The notes under the pieces: generated by a model
Database searches by the model: none
Told to the model about the DNA's origin: nothing
The model's input: only the letters and a program-made list of their open reading frames with translations
Shown: one piece after another, positions 26,839 through 38,800 of the stretch
Layout: each line of letters begins with the position of its first letter
How positions within the stretch are numbered: the stretch's first letter is position 1
NCBI GenBank assembly: GCA_023079485.1
Contig: CM041084.1
Coordinates: forward strand, 123,182,467 to 123,246,466
Direction of reading: 5' to 3'
DNA length: 64,000 nucleotides
Source of the DNA: Archilochus colubris
Lineage: Eukaryota; Chordata; Aves; Apodiformes; Trochilidae
Position numbers and translations under genes: made by a program

Positions 26839-27841
26839 TGCTCAGTTGTTATATTTTCGGAGTTTTAATCTTTTTCCATGAACATTTTTCTTTAGCTTGA
26901 GTACATTGTATATATATATACACACACAAATATATATATAACTAATTCTAGTTCTAAATGAAGAACTGAAAGCTGTTAACATCATAAAATACAGCTAGGC
27001 ATATTTCTGAAACAAACTAGGGTTTTTTTTCAAAGATAATGGAATGGTAATGTTTTTTTGCTGAGAACTATGCAAGATCTTTTCATTCACTTGGTATCTG
27101 TAATTTATTGTATTTAATCAACATCATAATTTTTCTTGTAAGGCATTAAGACCATGTAAAGCACAGTGATAACAGCCATAAATCATGGAGACACTTTCTA
27201 AATTGAGAGTGCTTACCTTAGTCATCCAATACTGACCAGAGTAAATGTCACTAGCTGATAGCAGAAAAGGTGCATCAAATTTCCTCAGTCATTAACATGG
27301 ATAAGAGAATTTTTTTCACATTCTGAAGTTGCTGGACCATTTTCTCAAGTTTTTGCATAACTTTTAATTGTTATGGATTTGCAAAATAAATCATGGGTAA
27401 ACTGCTTTAGTTCTTGTAAGTTCACAGATGGTAAAATCAGAAAACATCTCTGCAATAATCCAGATTGTGCCTGTACATAACACTCTTTTCTCGGCACTAT
27501 GGCATCAGCTTGTCTTTGAAAAAGATTCTCAATCTTTATTTAATGACTTCAAGTGACAAGGAATCTACCCTAGCCCTTGGTAAATAATTTCAGTTAGCCA
27601 AGGTTATTTACTCTCAGCTAAAAATGAGCACCTTATTTCTTCCTTGATTTTGCCCAGCCTTAGTCTCTGTTTGGTCACGATGTTTCTCCATCTTCAGCTC
27701 TTGACAAGAAAATCTGTCAGAATAGTACATTGAAAAAAAATTCATATAATTTTACTGCTAATTCTTAATGGTAATTTCTTGTCTTGCTGCAGTTTTCCAT
27801 AAACATAGCAGTCATTATACAATCTATACAGTCTATACAAT
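26839..27841. other. Non-coding spacer with microsatellite
   Basis: About 1 kb between two plus-strand CR1 copies. Apart from the TA/CA microsatellite at 26908-26940, no gene or element is recognised. Confidence 0.55.
26908..26940. repeat. TA/CA dinucleotide microsatellite
   Basis: Alternating TA units, then CACACACA, then TA units again. Likely length-polymorphic. Confidence 0.9.
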
Positions 27842-27842
27842 T

Positions 27843-28124
27843 CATGACTGGAGTGCTGCAATGGGTGGCTACAGGCTCTTCAGAAAGGACAGACAGGGTA
27901 GGAGAGGTGGAGGGGTAGCCCTGTATGTTAGAGAGTCTCTTGACCCCATAGAAATTGAAGTAGGTGATAATAAGGTGGAGTGCCTGTGGGTCAGAATCAG
28001 GGGGAAGGCCAACAAGGCTGATACTGTGATGGGAGTCTGTTACAGACCACCCAACCAGGAGGATGAGGGTGATGAACTCTTCTACAAGCAGCTGGCACAT
28101 TTCAAAATCGTCGTCCCTTATTCT
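27843..28124 (+). pseudogene. CR1 ORF2 endonuclease, first part (before frameshift)
   Basis: This frame encodes the middle of the AP-like endonuclease of CR1: RGGGVALYVRE, VECLWVRI and MGVCYRPP are all family words. It nicks target DNA to prime reverse transcription in an active element. The frame runs into a stop at 28131-28133 while the homology continues one base later in the next frame near 28106-28124. This fits a single-base insertion or a two-base deletion. No upstream start codon of the real ORF2 is present. Confidence 0.85.
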
Positions 28125-29634
28125 CGTGGGTGACTTTAACCTGCCAGACATCTGCTGGGAATTCCACACAGCAGAGAGGAGGCAGTCTAGGAGATTCCTA
28201 GAGTGTATTGAGGATAATTTCCTGATGCAGCTGGTAAATGGGCCTACCAGGGATGGAGCCCCACTTGACCTACTCTTTACAAGCAGAGAGGGGCTGGTGA
28301 GGGATGTGGTGGGGGGTGGGCGTCTGGGACTTAGTGATCACGAAATAATAGAGTTCTCAATAATCAGGGATACAAGGAGGGTTGTCAATAAAACCTCTAC
28401 ATTAGACTTCCGGAGGGCAGATTTTGGCCTGTTCAGAAGACTAGTCCAGAGCATACCCTGGGAAACAACCCTTGAAAACAAAGGGGTCAAGGAGGGATGG
28501 ACATTCTTCAAAGAGCAAGTTTTGAAAGCTCAGGAGCAGGCTGTCCCGGTGTGCCGAAAGGCGAGCCGGCGGGGAAGACGACCACTCTGGCTCAACAGAG
28601 AGACTTTGAAGGAAATTAGGATTAAGAAGAGGGCCTACCGGTTATGGAAAAAAGGGTTATCTACTCAAGAGGAATTCAGGAATACAGTTAAGTTATGTAG
28701 GAAAAAAATTAGAGACACAAAGGCACAACTTGAACTAAATCTCACCACCTCTGTGAAGGATAACAAGAAGTCCTTCTACAGATACATCAGTGGCAAAAGG
28801 AGGGGCAAGGAAAACATTCATTCTTTAATGGACATGGACGGGAATGTAATTGTCAAAGATGAAGAAAAGGCTGAGGTATTTAACACCTTCTTTGCCTCAG
28901 TTTTTAACAGTAAAACGGGCTATCCTGAGGACAGCTGGCTTCTGGAGCCTATAGGAGACAAGAATCTAAACACCCCCCCTGCAATCCAGAAGGAAACTGT
29001 CAGTGATCTACTGAGCTGCTTGGATCCCCACAAGTCTATGGGACCAGATGAACTCCATCCAAGGGTGATGAGAGAGTTGGCAGAAGAGCTCGCCAAGCCT
29101 CTCTCTATCATCTACCAGAAGTCCTGGCTCACTGGGGACATCCCTGATGACTGGAAGTTGGCCAATGTTACGCCAATCCACAAGAAGGGCCAGAAGGAAG
29201 ACCCGGGAAACTACAGGCCTGTCAGCCTGACCTCAGTGCCTGGCAGGGTTATGGAACAGATCATCCTGGGGGCAATCACACAGCACCTGCAGGATGGACA
29301 GGGGATCAGACCCAGCCAGCACGGGTTTAGGAAGGGCAGGTCCTGTCTGACCAACCTGATCTCCTTTTATGATCAGGTGACCCGCCTGGTGGATGAGGGG
29401 AAGGCTGTGGATGTGGTCTATCTGGACTTCAGCAAGGCCTTTGACACCGTCTCCCACAGCATCCTCCTGAGAAAGCTGGCTGCCCACAGCTTGGACAAGC
29501 ATACTCTGCACTGGGTTAAGAATTGGCTGGAGGGCCGGGCCCAGAGAGTGGTACTGAATGGGGCTGCTTCCAGTTGGCGGCCGGTCACCAGTGGTGTCCC
29601 CCAGGGATCAGTGCTGGGCCCAGTTCTGTTTAAT
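28106..29634 (+). pseudogene. CR1 ORF2 endonuclease end plus reverse transcriptase, 3'-truncated
   Basis: The frame opens at 28063, but CR1 homology starts near 28106. LVGDFNLP (residues 22-28 of the frame beginning at 28063) and LSDHE (Asp92, His93) are endonuclease active-site motifs. NYRPVSL is reverse-transcriptase motif 1, [14 protein letters not shown] is motif 2, [10 protein letters not shown] (Asp455) is motif A, and [10 protein letters not shown] from Gly511 is motif B. No stop interrupts about 510 codons. Homology ends at Asn524, followed by a short unrelated tail to a stop at 29665-29667. The catalytic Asp-Asp motif C is lost, so the polymerase cannot work. Confidence 0.92.
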
Positions 29635-29824
29635 AGAAGTGATCAATTTGAAAGCTCTTCTATGTAAAAACAAACAAGCAAGCAAACATACAACCACTAG
29701 AAACTATGGAATAAAATAATAATGAATTTTTTAGAATTATTTATTTTGCTTGTCTTTGCATACATGCATTTTCTTCTATAGATTATATACCAGTAAATGA
29801 TAAATATTTACACCTATTTATAAC
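29635..29824. other. Non-coding spacer after truncated CR1
   Basis: AT-rich unique sequence between the abrupt CR1 break and the T tract. It includes a short CAAACAAGCAAGCAAAC stretch and nothing else recognised. Confidence 0.5.
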
Positions 29825-29847
29825 TTTTTTTTTTTTTTTTTTTTTTT
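29825..29847. repeat. T23 homopolymer
   Basis: An uninterrupted run of 23 T residues followed by CAG. On the minus strand it is an A23 tract preceded about 13 bases upstream by ATTAAA, which is the layout of a retrotransposed mRNA end. On the plus strand it looks like a strong polypyrimidine tract plus AG. Which reading applies is open. Confidence 0.9.
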
Positions 29848-32800
29848 CAGAGGAGTATATTTAATGGAAGGAACCCAGCAACTTTCATATTTACAGAGAA
29901 CATAATTCTTTAAACATCTAAATCTCTTTTCATATTTGATCATTGTCTTCCACTTCTGTTAAACCTTATGTACACCATGACATAAAAAAGACTTAGGTGC
30001 TGGATCTTTTCTACACTTAGCATAAATACTTAACATTGTAGAGAATCGATTTGATTTGACTGTACTCAATTAAGTCGGTATCACCCAATTAAGAAATTCA
30101 TATTCATGAAATAAGATTCAGATAATCACTAGCACCTTGTTTGTAACCATTATGTGATATATCCATATGATGTGATAAAGAGCTTGAATGATTTATAGCT
30201 TTTCATTTCAATTTCTTCTGCCAAAGAAAAACTGCTTGAGAAAAGACTGGTAACTCTAATATGACTCAGTAGCTTTGGGGGTTTTCACATGCTTTCTGCT
30301 CATTCCTCTGCACAATTTCTCAGGGGCACTCACTAATGATATAATCTTTTACAAGATAATCAGGTTCTGTTAAATTTTGTTTTCAAGGCAGAAACAGCTT
30401 TAAAAGAAGAGTCAGGATCAGCTGCAGGAGTGGGCAGGAGCTTTCCTGGAAACCATCCAGCTGCAGGGAGTTTGGTGTGGAGTGGGCACCAGACACCCCT
30501 CTGCTCCTACCAACTGTCCCCAGGAGAGCCTTGATATAACCCTATTCCATCTTGGTAATTTTGGTAGCAAGCATTCAGAATGATTTTTGTTGCCAGAGCA
30601 TATTCAAGCTTTTGATACAGTCCTGCAGCCCCTAGAACTTTCAGAGACCAAATGTAAGTATGGTCTGGCTGTACAGAATGACAGAAATTCTAGGCTCATT
30701 TGTAAGTCCTGGTGCATGAAATATAATTTTATAGAGGCAGTCATATAGGGGAGACAAAGAGTTAGCTTTTTTGTTTTGCATATTTAGGAACTGATTATCC
30801 TCATTTTTAAGACTGGTAGAGCTAGAAAAAGAAATTGACTTTGAAAAACTCTAAAACCAAACTTTCGTGCTTGTGGATTATTATTTTTTTCTCAAGAAAT
30901 ATATTTTATTTGTTTTTTAATATGTTAAAATTGAGAAATTGTGGACTAGCTTTTATGTTTCATCATTCAAGTCAGTGGTAGGAAATTCTCAAATTTTTCA
31001 ATTTTGATTACAATGTTTAGATGTTTGATTTTGTATCATTTTTACATTTAGATTTTAGACATGTGAAACTGAATAAATCTGGTACCGTCATCATGTTTTT
31101 GTAATTGATTGGTGCCACTTCATTCACATAATATGATGAAAGGTTCTCCCTCACCTTAGACACTATTCATACAGTTTTGACATTGCTTGTATTTCTTGGA
31201 ATAATGATTGGTTATTCAGTTTTTAATATGGTGTTTTTTTCTGTTCCTTCCCTTATTTCCCCCAAACAGTCTAACAATAGATGACAAAGGTCGGGACAGG
31301 CAATTACTGAAAAATGCCACCAGCCCAAGTTAGATATACTCATACAGTGGCCAGAATTCAGCAATGAACTAACAAATAAGGACTTCACAGCAGGCTATAT
31401 ATGTTAGCAAAGGCTGTATGAGTGAACCATGAATAGACAAGCAGAAAAGACCAGATGAACTATTTAAATGAATAGGTGGGCCAGTTAAATATTATTAAGA
31501 GCATTGCAATTCATTTAATGGAATCTGTTCTTTTGGCAGTGATCCCAAGAAGTAGATATTTAATTGCCCAGAATGCCTGTGGTAGATAAACGATTGCAGA
31601 CTAAATATCATCTCCTTTTAATCTATTCAGTGGTTCCCTTAAGCATAAATCACCCTTACTCTTTATTTATTTATTTATTTATTTAAAAGGTGTGAATAAC
31701 TTGAAAGTAATGTTTTTACTGTTTTTCTACAACCTGTGTAGTGTTCCAGAGTTGCCTAAGAGAGAGATTGAAGAGTAAGACAGCATAAGGAAAGGTGTTC
31801 CACCTTGCCTGGGAAAGTTTCAGTAATTAGTTTAAATAATAAGCACTCTTCTACTCTGAATTTTGTCCAAATAGAAATGTCTCAAAGGAGTTAGCTGGGG
31901 ATTTATGCTTCTCCACAGTTTGGAATTTCCTCAAACCACTGGATCTTGTGAAGCTTAGTCTCATGATGATTGGAAAGTTATGGACTTCCTACAGCCCATG
32001 GATGCCTAGAGTCCAATAAAAAGGAAAGATTTAAACATTCTGGCTAAGAGACTTGAAAGAGAGAAAGGAACACACAGTATAAACATGGGCTTTCTGAATT
32101 TTTTAATACATTTAGCACTTAAGAAGTTAAAAACCCCAACAGCTCAAAACACTGGTGGAGCATAAAGGCTCATGTGCAGTTGTGATGCCTTCTAGGAAAA
32201 GAGGATTCTGTTTTGGTGTCTGTTTTCAGGACTACATCTCTGTTTTATATTTGGTTACCAGGCTTTGCAGAATCTTTCTTCTCTAAACAAGATGGACTAA
32301 TTACTTGCTATTCTACACGTTAATTGCTGGGATTACCTAGCTTGTTTTCTAGCAAAATAGTCTTCATCAGAGATTTTGAATTTAGCATGGTTTAGGAAGG
32401 AACCAAATCCGTGTCTCCAATAATGTAAGATCTCTGTAATCACTTGAATGCCATACAAAAAATATGTGACACTTTAAAAAAAATTATTAAAAGTAAAAAT
32501 CATTTTACTTCCTTTCAGATCACTGAACCCACAAACAATTTTTTGCTTGAATGAGCAGATAAGAGAGTTGGTATTTTCCATGTGAACTGTTTTTGAAGCT
32601 TTTAGTCCTCCCTTACCAAACTGAGAGTCCTGAAAATAAACTGACACACTGCCCACCGTATTCCTGTCTCAAAAGTAACTCATGTCCACAGATTTGAAGG
32701 GCCTGTGACCCCATGGAAATTGGTACCATGTGAAGTAAATTTCACTCTTTTTCAGGAGATTATGTGCAGATGTCCAAGCTTCCTGCTGTGTTCTACATTG

Positions 32801-35800
32801 ATCAGTCTTAATGTGCTCCTTGGAAAATGGGCAATTTCCCCCCGAGGGAAATAGCTTCTCCTTTAAACTTCACAGCTGGCACCGCTAAGAAGCCCATGTT
32901 GAATAAAGCAAAAATGAACACCTACTTGAAGAGTGTGTATGGGGCTGGTAGCAGAAAAAAAGGAAAGAGTAATGTAGGTTAAAAGCTAAGCTGAGCCGAG
33001 ACTTGGTGTGGGCATTTGTTTGCTGACTGCTGAATGACCTTGAACAGACAGAACTTCATCAAGTAATAAATAAACACTTCTGAAGAAACCTTGTTTTTAA
33101 TCTCAGTGTTTGCTTGCAATTGCTGGTACAAGTTTACTGAGAAAAACAAAGATTTTGGACACGTTAGGTGGCAACAGTTAATTATACATCTTCACTGACA
33201 CTTGATTACTATCAACTAATTGGTTTATTAAGTACTAATTATATCCCTAAATGCTTTTCTAAATGTTAATGTATCAGCCACATTCCTCATTTTCCTATCT
33301 ATTGTGTAGTTAGAAAATGAAGCAATAAGATTTCTCTTTCATACCTATTAGTCATCATTACATTCTCTAGTAAAATGGTGTTTCAGATGTAATGATATAT
33401 GCAAGGATATTTAGATTGAAGTTCTCAACATTGGTACTGAATATTAACCCATTATATAACCCGTGGTGGAAGCATGTGGAGAAAATACATGAAGGAGAAA
33501 AACCATCAGGTGAAATTATGAATAGAAGGTGTTTTATAATTTTTTTTCTAAATGCAGCATTGCCTGATTAATTAACAGAAATATAAAGACTTTATAATGA
33601 CCTTAGCTATTGATAGAGCTAAATTCAACAATGGAGACATTTAGTAAAGCATGACATTAGTGGTTCCTCAAAAGAAATATGGTTCCACTGGTATTACTGT
33701 AGATGTTTGGTTGATTTTGTGTGCTGATGATTTTTCTACTGAAGAATGATATTTTTTGAAGCTAAAAGTGTTTCAGGAATATGTCAAGTCCAATGAAAAT
33801 ACAGATAGTTTCAACAAGAGATGTAAAAACAAATAGCTTGATTCTGAACTGACATATAGAAATGAAATGGCAGTCTTAGTTTAGTTTCACATGGAATTTT
33901 GCATCCTTTAAGATAAAAATAAATCAAACCAAAAGCAATATTTTATGTCAAAATATTGATATGAAATGACAAGAATCAAGTCTAAACTTCTCATGCCCGT
34001 CTTCTGTTCAACTTCAAGTGCTAAAATACACAGTGCCCATTGACTGTTTTGGAAAAGACTATAGATGTTTCACATCCACAAGCAGCTGAAAAGGAACAGC
34101 ATTTTGCTTGTAAAAGGAAGTATTAAAAACATATATCTGAAAACAACAGGTACCCATTCTGCATATGATGAGGCTAGCTGGAAGTGAACTTGTCTGCACT
34201 CCCACAGGAGTCCAGCTGCAGTAGAATTGAACATTATGTGAATTAATTTATCCAGCTTTCAGGTTCTTGGTGCCTTTTGGTACTCACACTCATGTATTTA
34301 TGGCTGGCCTGAGGAGGTACACGCTGTATGACAGTGTGCAGCATAGATACATATCCTTAATCAATGTGTAAGCATGGGAGTAGTTGTTACTCTGAGCTAT
34401 CAGCTGGTTATCTCTTAGAGAAGTCTCATAGGGATGGGATACTGTAGAATTTGCATTACTTTTAAAATACTATGTGATTTCTTTAGATTAAAGGACACTG
34501 TCAGGTTAAATCAACACAACATTTTTTAATTTTACATCTTCCCTCTATTCTTAATTGTTTTGAATTGAAAAATTTGAAGTTGTTTTCCATTTGAGTTACT
34601 CTCTCAAGTACAGCACTTTGCTTTTATGCTAACCTCTTCTTTGCCTGCAAAATGGGATTTCTCTTTCCTTTTAAATGACTGTTTTAAAATTTCCTAATAA
34701 ACAGTTAACACAAAAAAATATGGTGTTTGAGAAGAACAGTGTAATTTCACTTTAAAATCCTTACTTCAGAAAGTCTCATTGCATTTTTGTTTTTTTAAAA
34801 AACCCCTGTCATTTGTACTCACTGTATCTGTAGACTGGTGGTTTGTATGATGACAGCACCTGAGCTACCAAGCAGAATTGAGATCCCCTTCATGATAGGT
34901 GCAAAGACTTTGGTATTTTTCCAGCCCATGAAGAATATGTGAAATCAGGTGTGTACTAAACACCAAATACGGACTAGAGGGAGTGATTATTTAGACTGTG
35001 TATGCCTGTGATACCAACTGAAAAGAGGGAAAAGTAACCTTTCTTAAGTACATGCACACTTTCAGAACATGATATGATTCTAAGAACAAATTTATATTTT
35101 GAGGTTCTGTTACTTGAGCTGGGGATCTCATAGATTAAGTCTATAGAAAACACAGTGAGATGCAAAGGGATCTGAGAGTTTAATGTGCTGTAATCTCTCC
35201 TTGCAACATGTAAATCTGTTCTAGATGTGATATAGTTGCATTAGCATTGCACCATGGCCAGGATGATTACCTGTGCTAGTGCAAAGCTCTTGGACCCAGC
35301 TTAGATAGATCTATGTGTTGTTGCATCACAGAGTAGACCTAATTCAGGCTGCTTTTGTGCTCAGTAAAGAAATTAAGAAAATATCAACAGGGAAAAATTC
35401 CATGCTGTATTTTCAGAAGAAAGGAGAATCTTTAAGCTGCTTTAGTCCCCTTCTGTGTTGAATAATTTCAACATTTGCAGCTGTAACTAAATTGAAATCC
35501 AATGCCACTTAGGTACAAATATTCTTTTAGAGAAACTCTGGTATTCCTTGGGTTTGTGATAACTTAAAAACATTGCTCGTCATAATAGTTTTTACACTAC
35601 TTAGAAGACATCTGATTTTTCTTTGGCTTTGGCCTGTGAAGCTGCTAAAGCATGCATCAGCAGAGGAATAATCTCTTTTCCATTGTTTCCAAAAAGATAG
35701 TGTAACTGAAAATTACTGGAACTGAAGGGGAGAAAAATTGATATCTTCAAAAGAAGAAAAAAAGTGCATAAAATCTAAAATTAAAATGTAATGAACCAGA

Positions 35801-38800
35801 TTTGATATAGTACATAGCAATCTTGAGCTCAATGGACTGTTGCCAAAGCTGGATATTACTTTCTTTAGGAGAAGGAGAATCTATTTCAAATTCTGTGATC
35901 AAACTGGCAAAAACTTAGCTCATCATAATGTTAAAAAATAAAAACCTAGTGCAAGACAGCAGTGCAGGATTTGGTGATGCCTGCTAATACGTTATCAGAG
36001 ATAGGGTGTATTTGGTAAACTGGGCATTGAATAAGTACTTGCAAAAATTAAGATCTGTGATGAATCCAGCTATTATTTGTCCTCATGATCTTGAGTGTGT
36101 CATTCCTTGGGTGCTCTTCCTATCTGATTTTACATCTTTGTTATATAGGTAGTAAACCAATTGGAACAGTAACTTTCTCTTATTTTACAGCAGGCTGGGT
36201 GAGACCCTCAGTTTGTCCTCTGACTCTATCAATCCAAATTTCAAAGTCCAAATTTGACTTTTTTTTTTTTATAAACCTGTTTGTACCTTCCCAGCTCTTG
36301 GAAATTCTGCCTGTTTTTCCCATCTCCTCTTCCCTGCCTTAATACCTTTAGGGATCTTAGAGCCAGCAATATCAGGACCATGTTTCTGGTCTCCCGGGAA
36401 TGCTGCACTAGTCTGGCTTGTGTCATTGGCAATGAACTTTGGTGTTTCCAGCTCATATTTTGATGACTCTCTTGAATACATTCTTGTTTCCAGGATTTAG
36501 TAAGTCAGAGTCTTTCTCAGTCACATAAATCAAGAAATCAACAAAAGGAATGTTTGTGAAGAGTACACTTGAGTCTGGCCAGGCTGTTGTTAGTTTTCCC
36601 AGAGTGATTATTTTATGCCTAAACTGCAAAGCTGAACAGATTTATGACAGCTCTGAAACAAAGACTCCTAGTTTCCAAGGAAGTTTGTAATTAAGCCGTA
36701 TTTAATGAAGTGTGGGTCTTTCAAATATATTTAAAATCAGGGAGATTCTAAGATTTCTATCATGTCACATCACACTGTTAAAGATAGGCTGACCAGCTCT
36801 GCTACATTCTGAAGGATTTTTCCATGAAGGCAAGTTTTAAACACTGTCAGAAAAAAGATGGTTTGTAAGAAATCCTAGGTATCCTAATTGAAAAAAAATC
36901 AATCTGCTAATAAATTTCTGTCAAAGGACTTTATTAGCTAAGCATTTGTTTTCCAAATAATGTTGATAAAATATTCTTTAAAAAAACAACAGAGATTTTC
37001 TCTGTCTTTGAAAAATAAATTTTTAAGAAAGAAATCGGGGATGAAATAACTTTTTAATGAGACCTGTCCTATCCATACCATAGCCTGTATTTTCCCCAGC
37101 TTTCTTCTTAGGCAGAATATAAATTAGGGGGTTCTGTTTCTTCATTTATTTGGGAAAAAAAGGTCATTTTCTGCTGGAATTAATGGTCAATTTAATGGTA
37201 AGAGTCAGAATATGGAAAAATAAATTACTTATGTGAGACTTCTTTATAAGTGCTGGTACTAGAGATGTTATTCTGAAGGATTTATATTAGTGTAAAGTCA
37301 TAGGCAGTAAGGAATAGAGAACATACTTTATGTGGGTAAAAACACTGAAATAAAACAGAGAGAGGATTAGCTCAAACTTGCTATTATTTTTGTTTTTTTA
37401 TGACAATAGCTAAGTTTGCAAAGTACAAGAATGGATCATAAGGATTTAGACTAGCTCCAGCTGAAAGCTTCAAAATGAATCTTTTCAGTTTCAGCAACTT
37501 TTAAAGGATTAATTTATATTTAATTGACATAGGTAACAGATGCATAAATGTACAGATGCATGCATGATTGAAAACTGAAAATATGGCCAAGAGAAAATTA
37601 CGGGACAGTGTACTTAGGTGATATGAATTAAATTCCCTTGAAAAAGGACCAAAATTTTTGGTTTTTTTTTAAAAACTATCTAAAATTTTTGGCTTAGGCA
37701 GGTTTATTTTCTCCAAGAAAATGCAGTCAATTATTTCCTAGTGAGGCTGAGAGGCAAAAAAAATCTTCAGTTAGCAATGCCACCCACCACAAAAAGGTCT
37801 TGCATTCTAGAAGTGGTTTTAAAACTAAGATCCAGAAGCTGATTTAAGATGAGGATCCCTGACTGAGTTTCTGATTAACAGTTTGAACATGGAGTGAAAT
37901 ATTCAGTCTGTGCATAATTACGAAATGTGGACATCATAAAAGAAAAATGCCTCTGAGTGATCAATTCTACCTTTTTGAAAGAGAATTATTATACTTTTAG
38001 GATGGCAGTTACAAGGGGTTTTCCAAACCTAATTTTGAGGGTTCCTACTGATAGAATGTGAAATGTTTCTCTTTGAAAAATATTTCATGGCTTAAAAGAT
38101 CTTCCTGGAATATGTTGCTGAATCATTAATATCCACAAAAGATTCCAAATTTTCTCTGAGGCACTCTCTATTTACATTTATGTTTACCTTTACATTCATA
38201 TTCATATTCAAACTTTAAGATAAGAGTAAAAAACCTAAGGGCTAAAAGAACACACAGAGTTGACAATATTTTAAAAGCCATATTTTAAAATATTTTAAAA
38301 TATTCAAAATTTTCTTCAATATTTAACTCATAGGAGTGGATGATGTTTTAAATTGGAAGTACAAAACGCTCATATCTTTAATGAAATACCTAATTTATTG
38401 ATCTATTTATTTAGTTAATTTGTTGAAGAAAATATTCCTAGCGTGGGGTCATAGGGTCAAAATTATACATTCAAATTAAAACAGTGATGAAATGTATGTA
38501 ATGTCTATTGAAAATTGTGTCTAATTGTGAAATTTTCATCTGCTCTGAAATCTCTTAGTATTCTGCTAGTCAGTTCCCTGATGTTACTCTTGAATTCAAA
38601 TATGTTAAGGAACTACTAGAACAGTAATTACATTGTATTTTTAAAATATCTAATTTTACTCTTGTGCTTATGTAAGTAAAAATACGAATTCTAGCTTGAG
38701 TAATTATATTCGGCCTAGATTTATTTCCTTTTGAGTTTACAAGGTACATTATTCTTTTGTGATTGCCTGAATTTAACATTTTCAGCTGCACAAAGTAAAA

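Larger units (their letters stand above)
27842..29634 (+). mobile_element. CR1 LINE fragment, truncated at both ends
   Basis: Homology to CR1 ORF2 begins at HDWSAAM in the endonuclease domain and stops after GPVLFN in the reverse transcriptase. The N-terminal endonuclease start, motif C (the F/YADD catalytic pair), the C-terminal region and the whole 3' tail are missing. CR1 copies normally lose the 5' end and keep the 3' end, so this geometry is unusual. The long surviving frame indicates a relatively young copy. No target-site duplication was found by eye. Confidence 0.93.
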
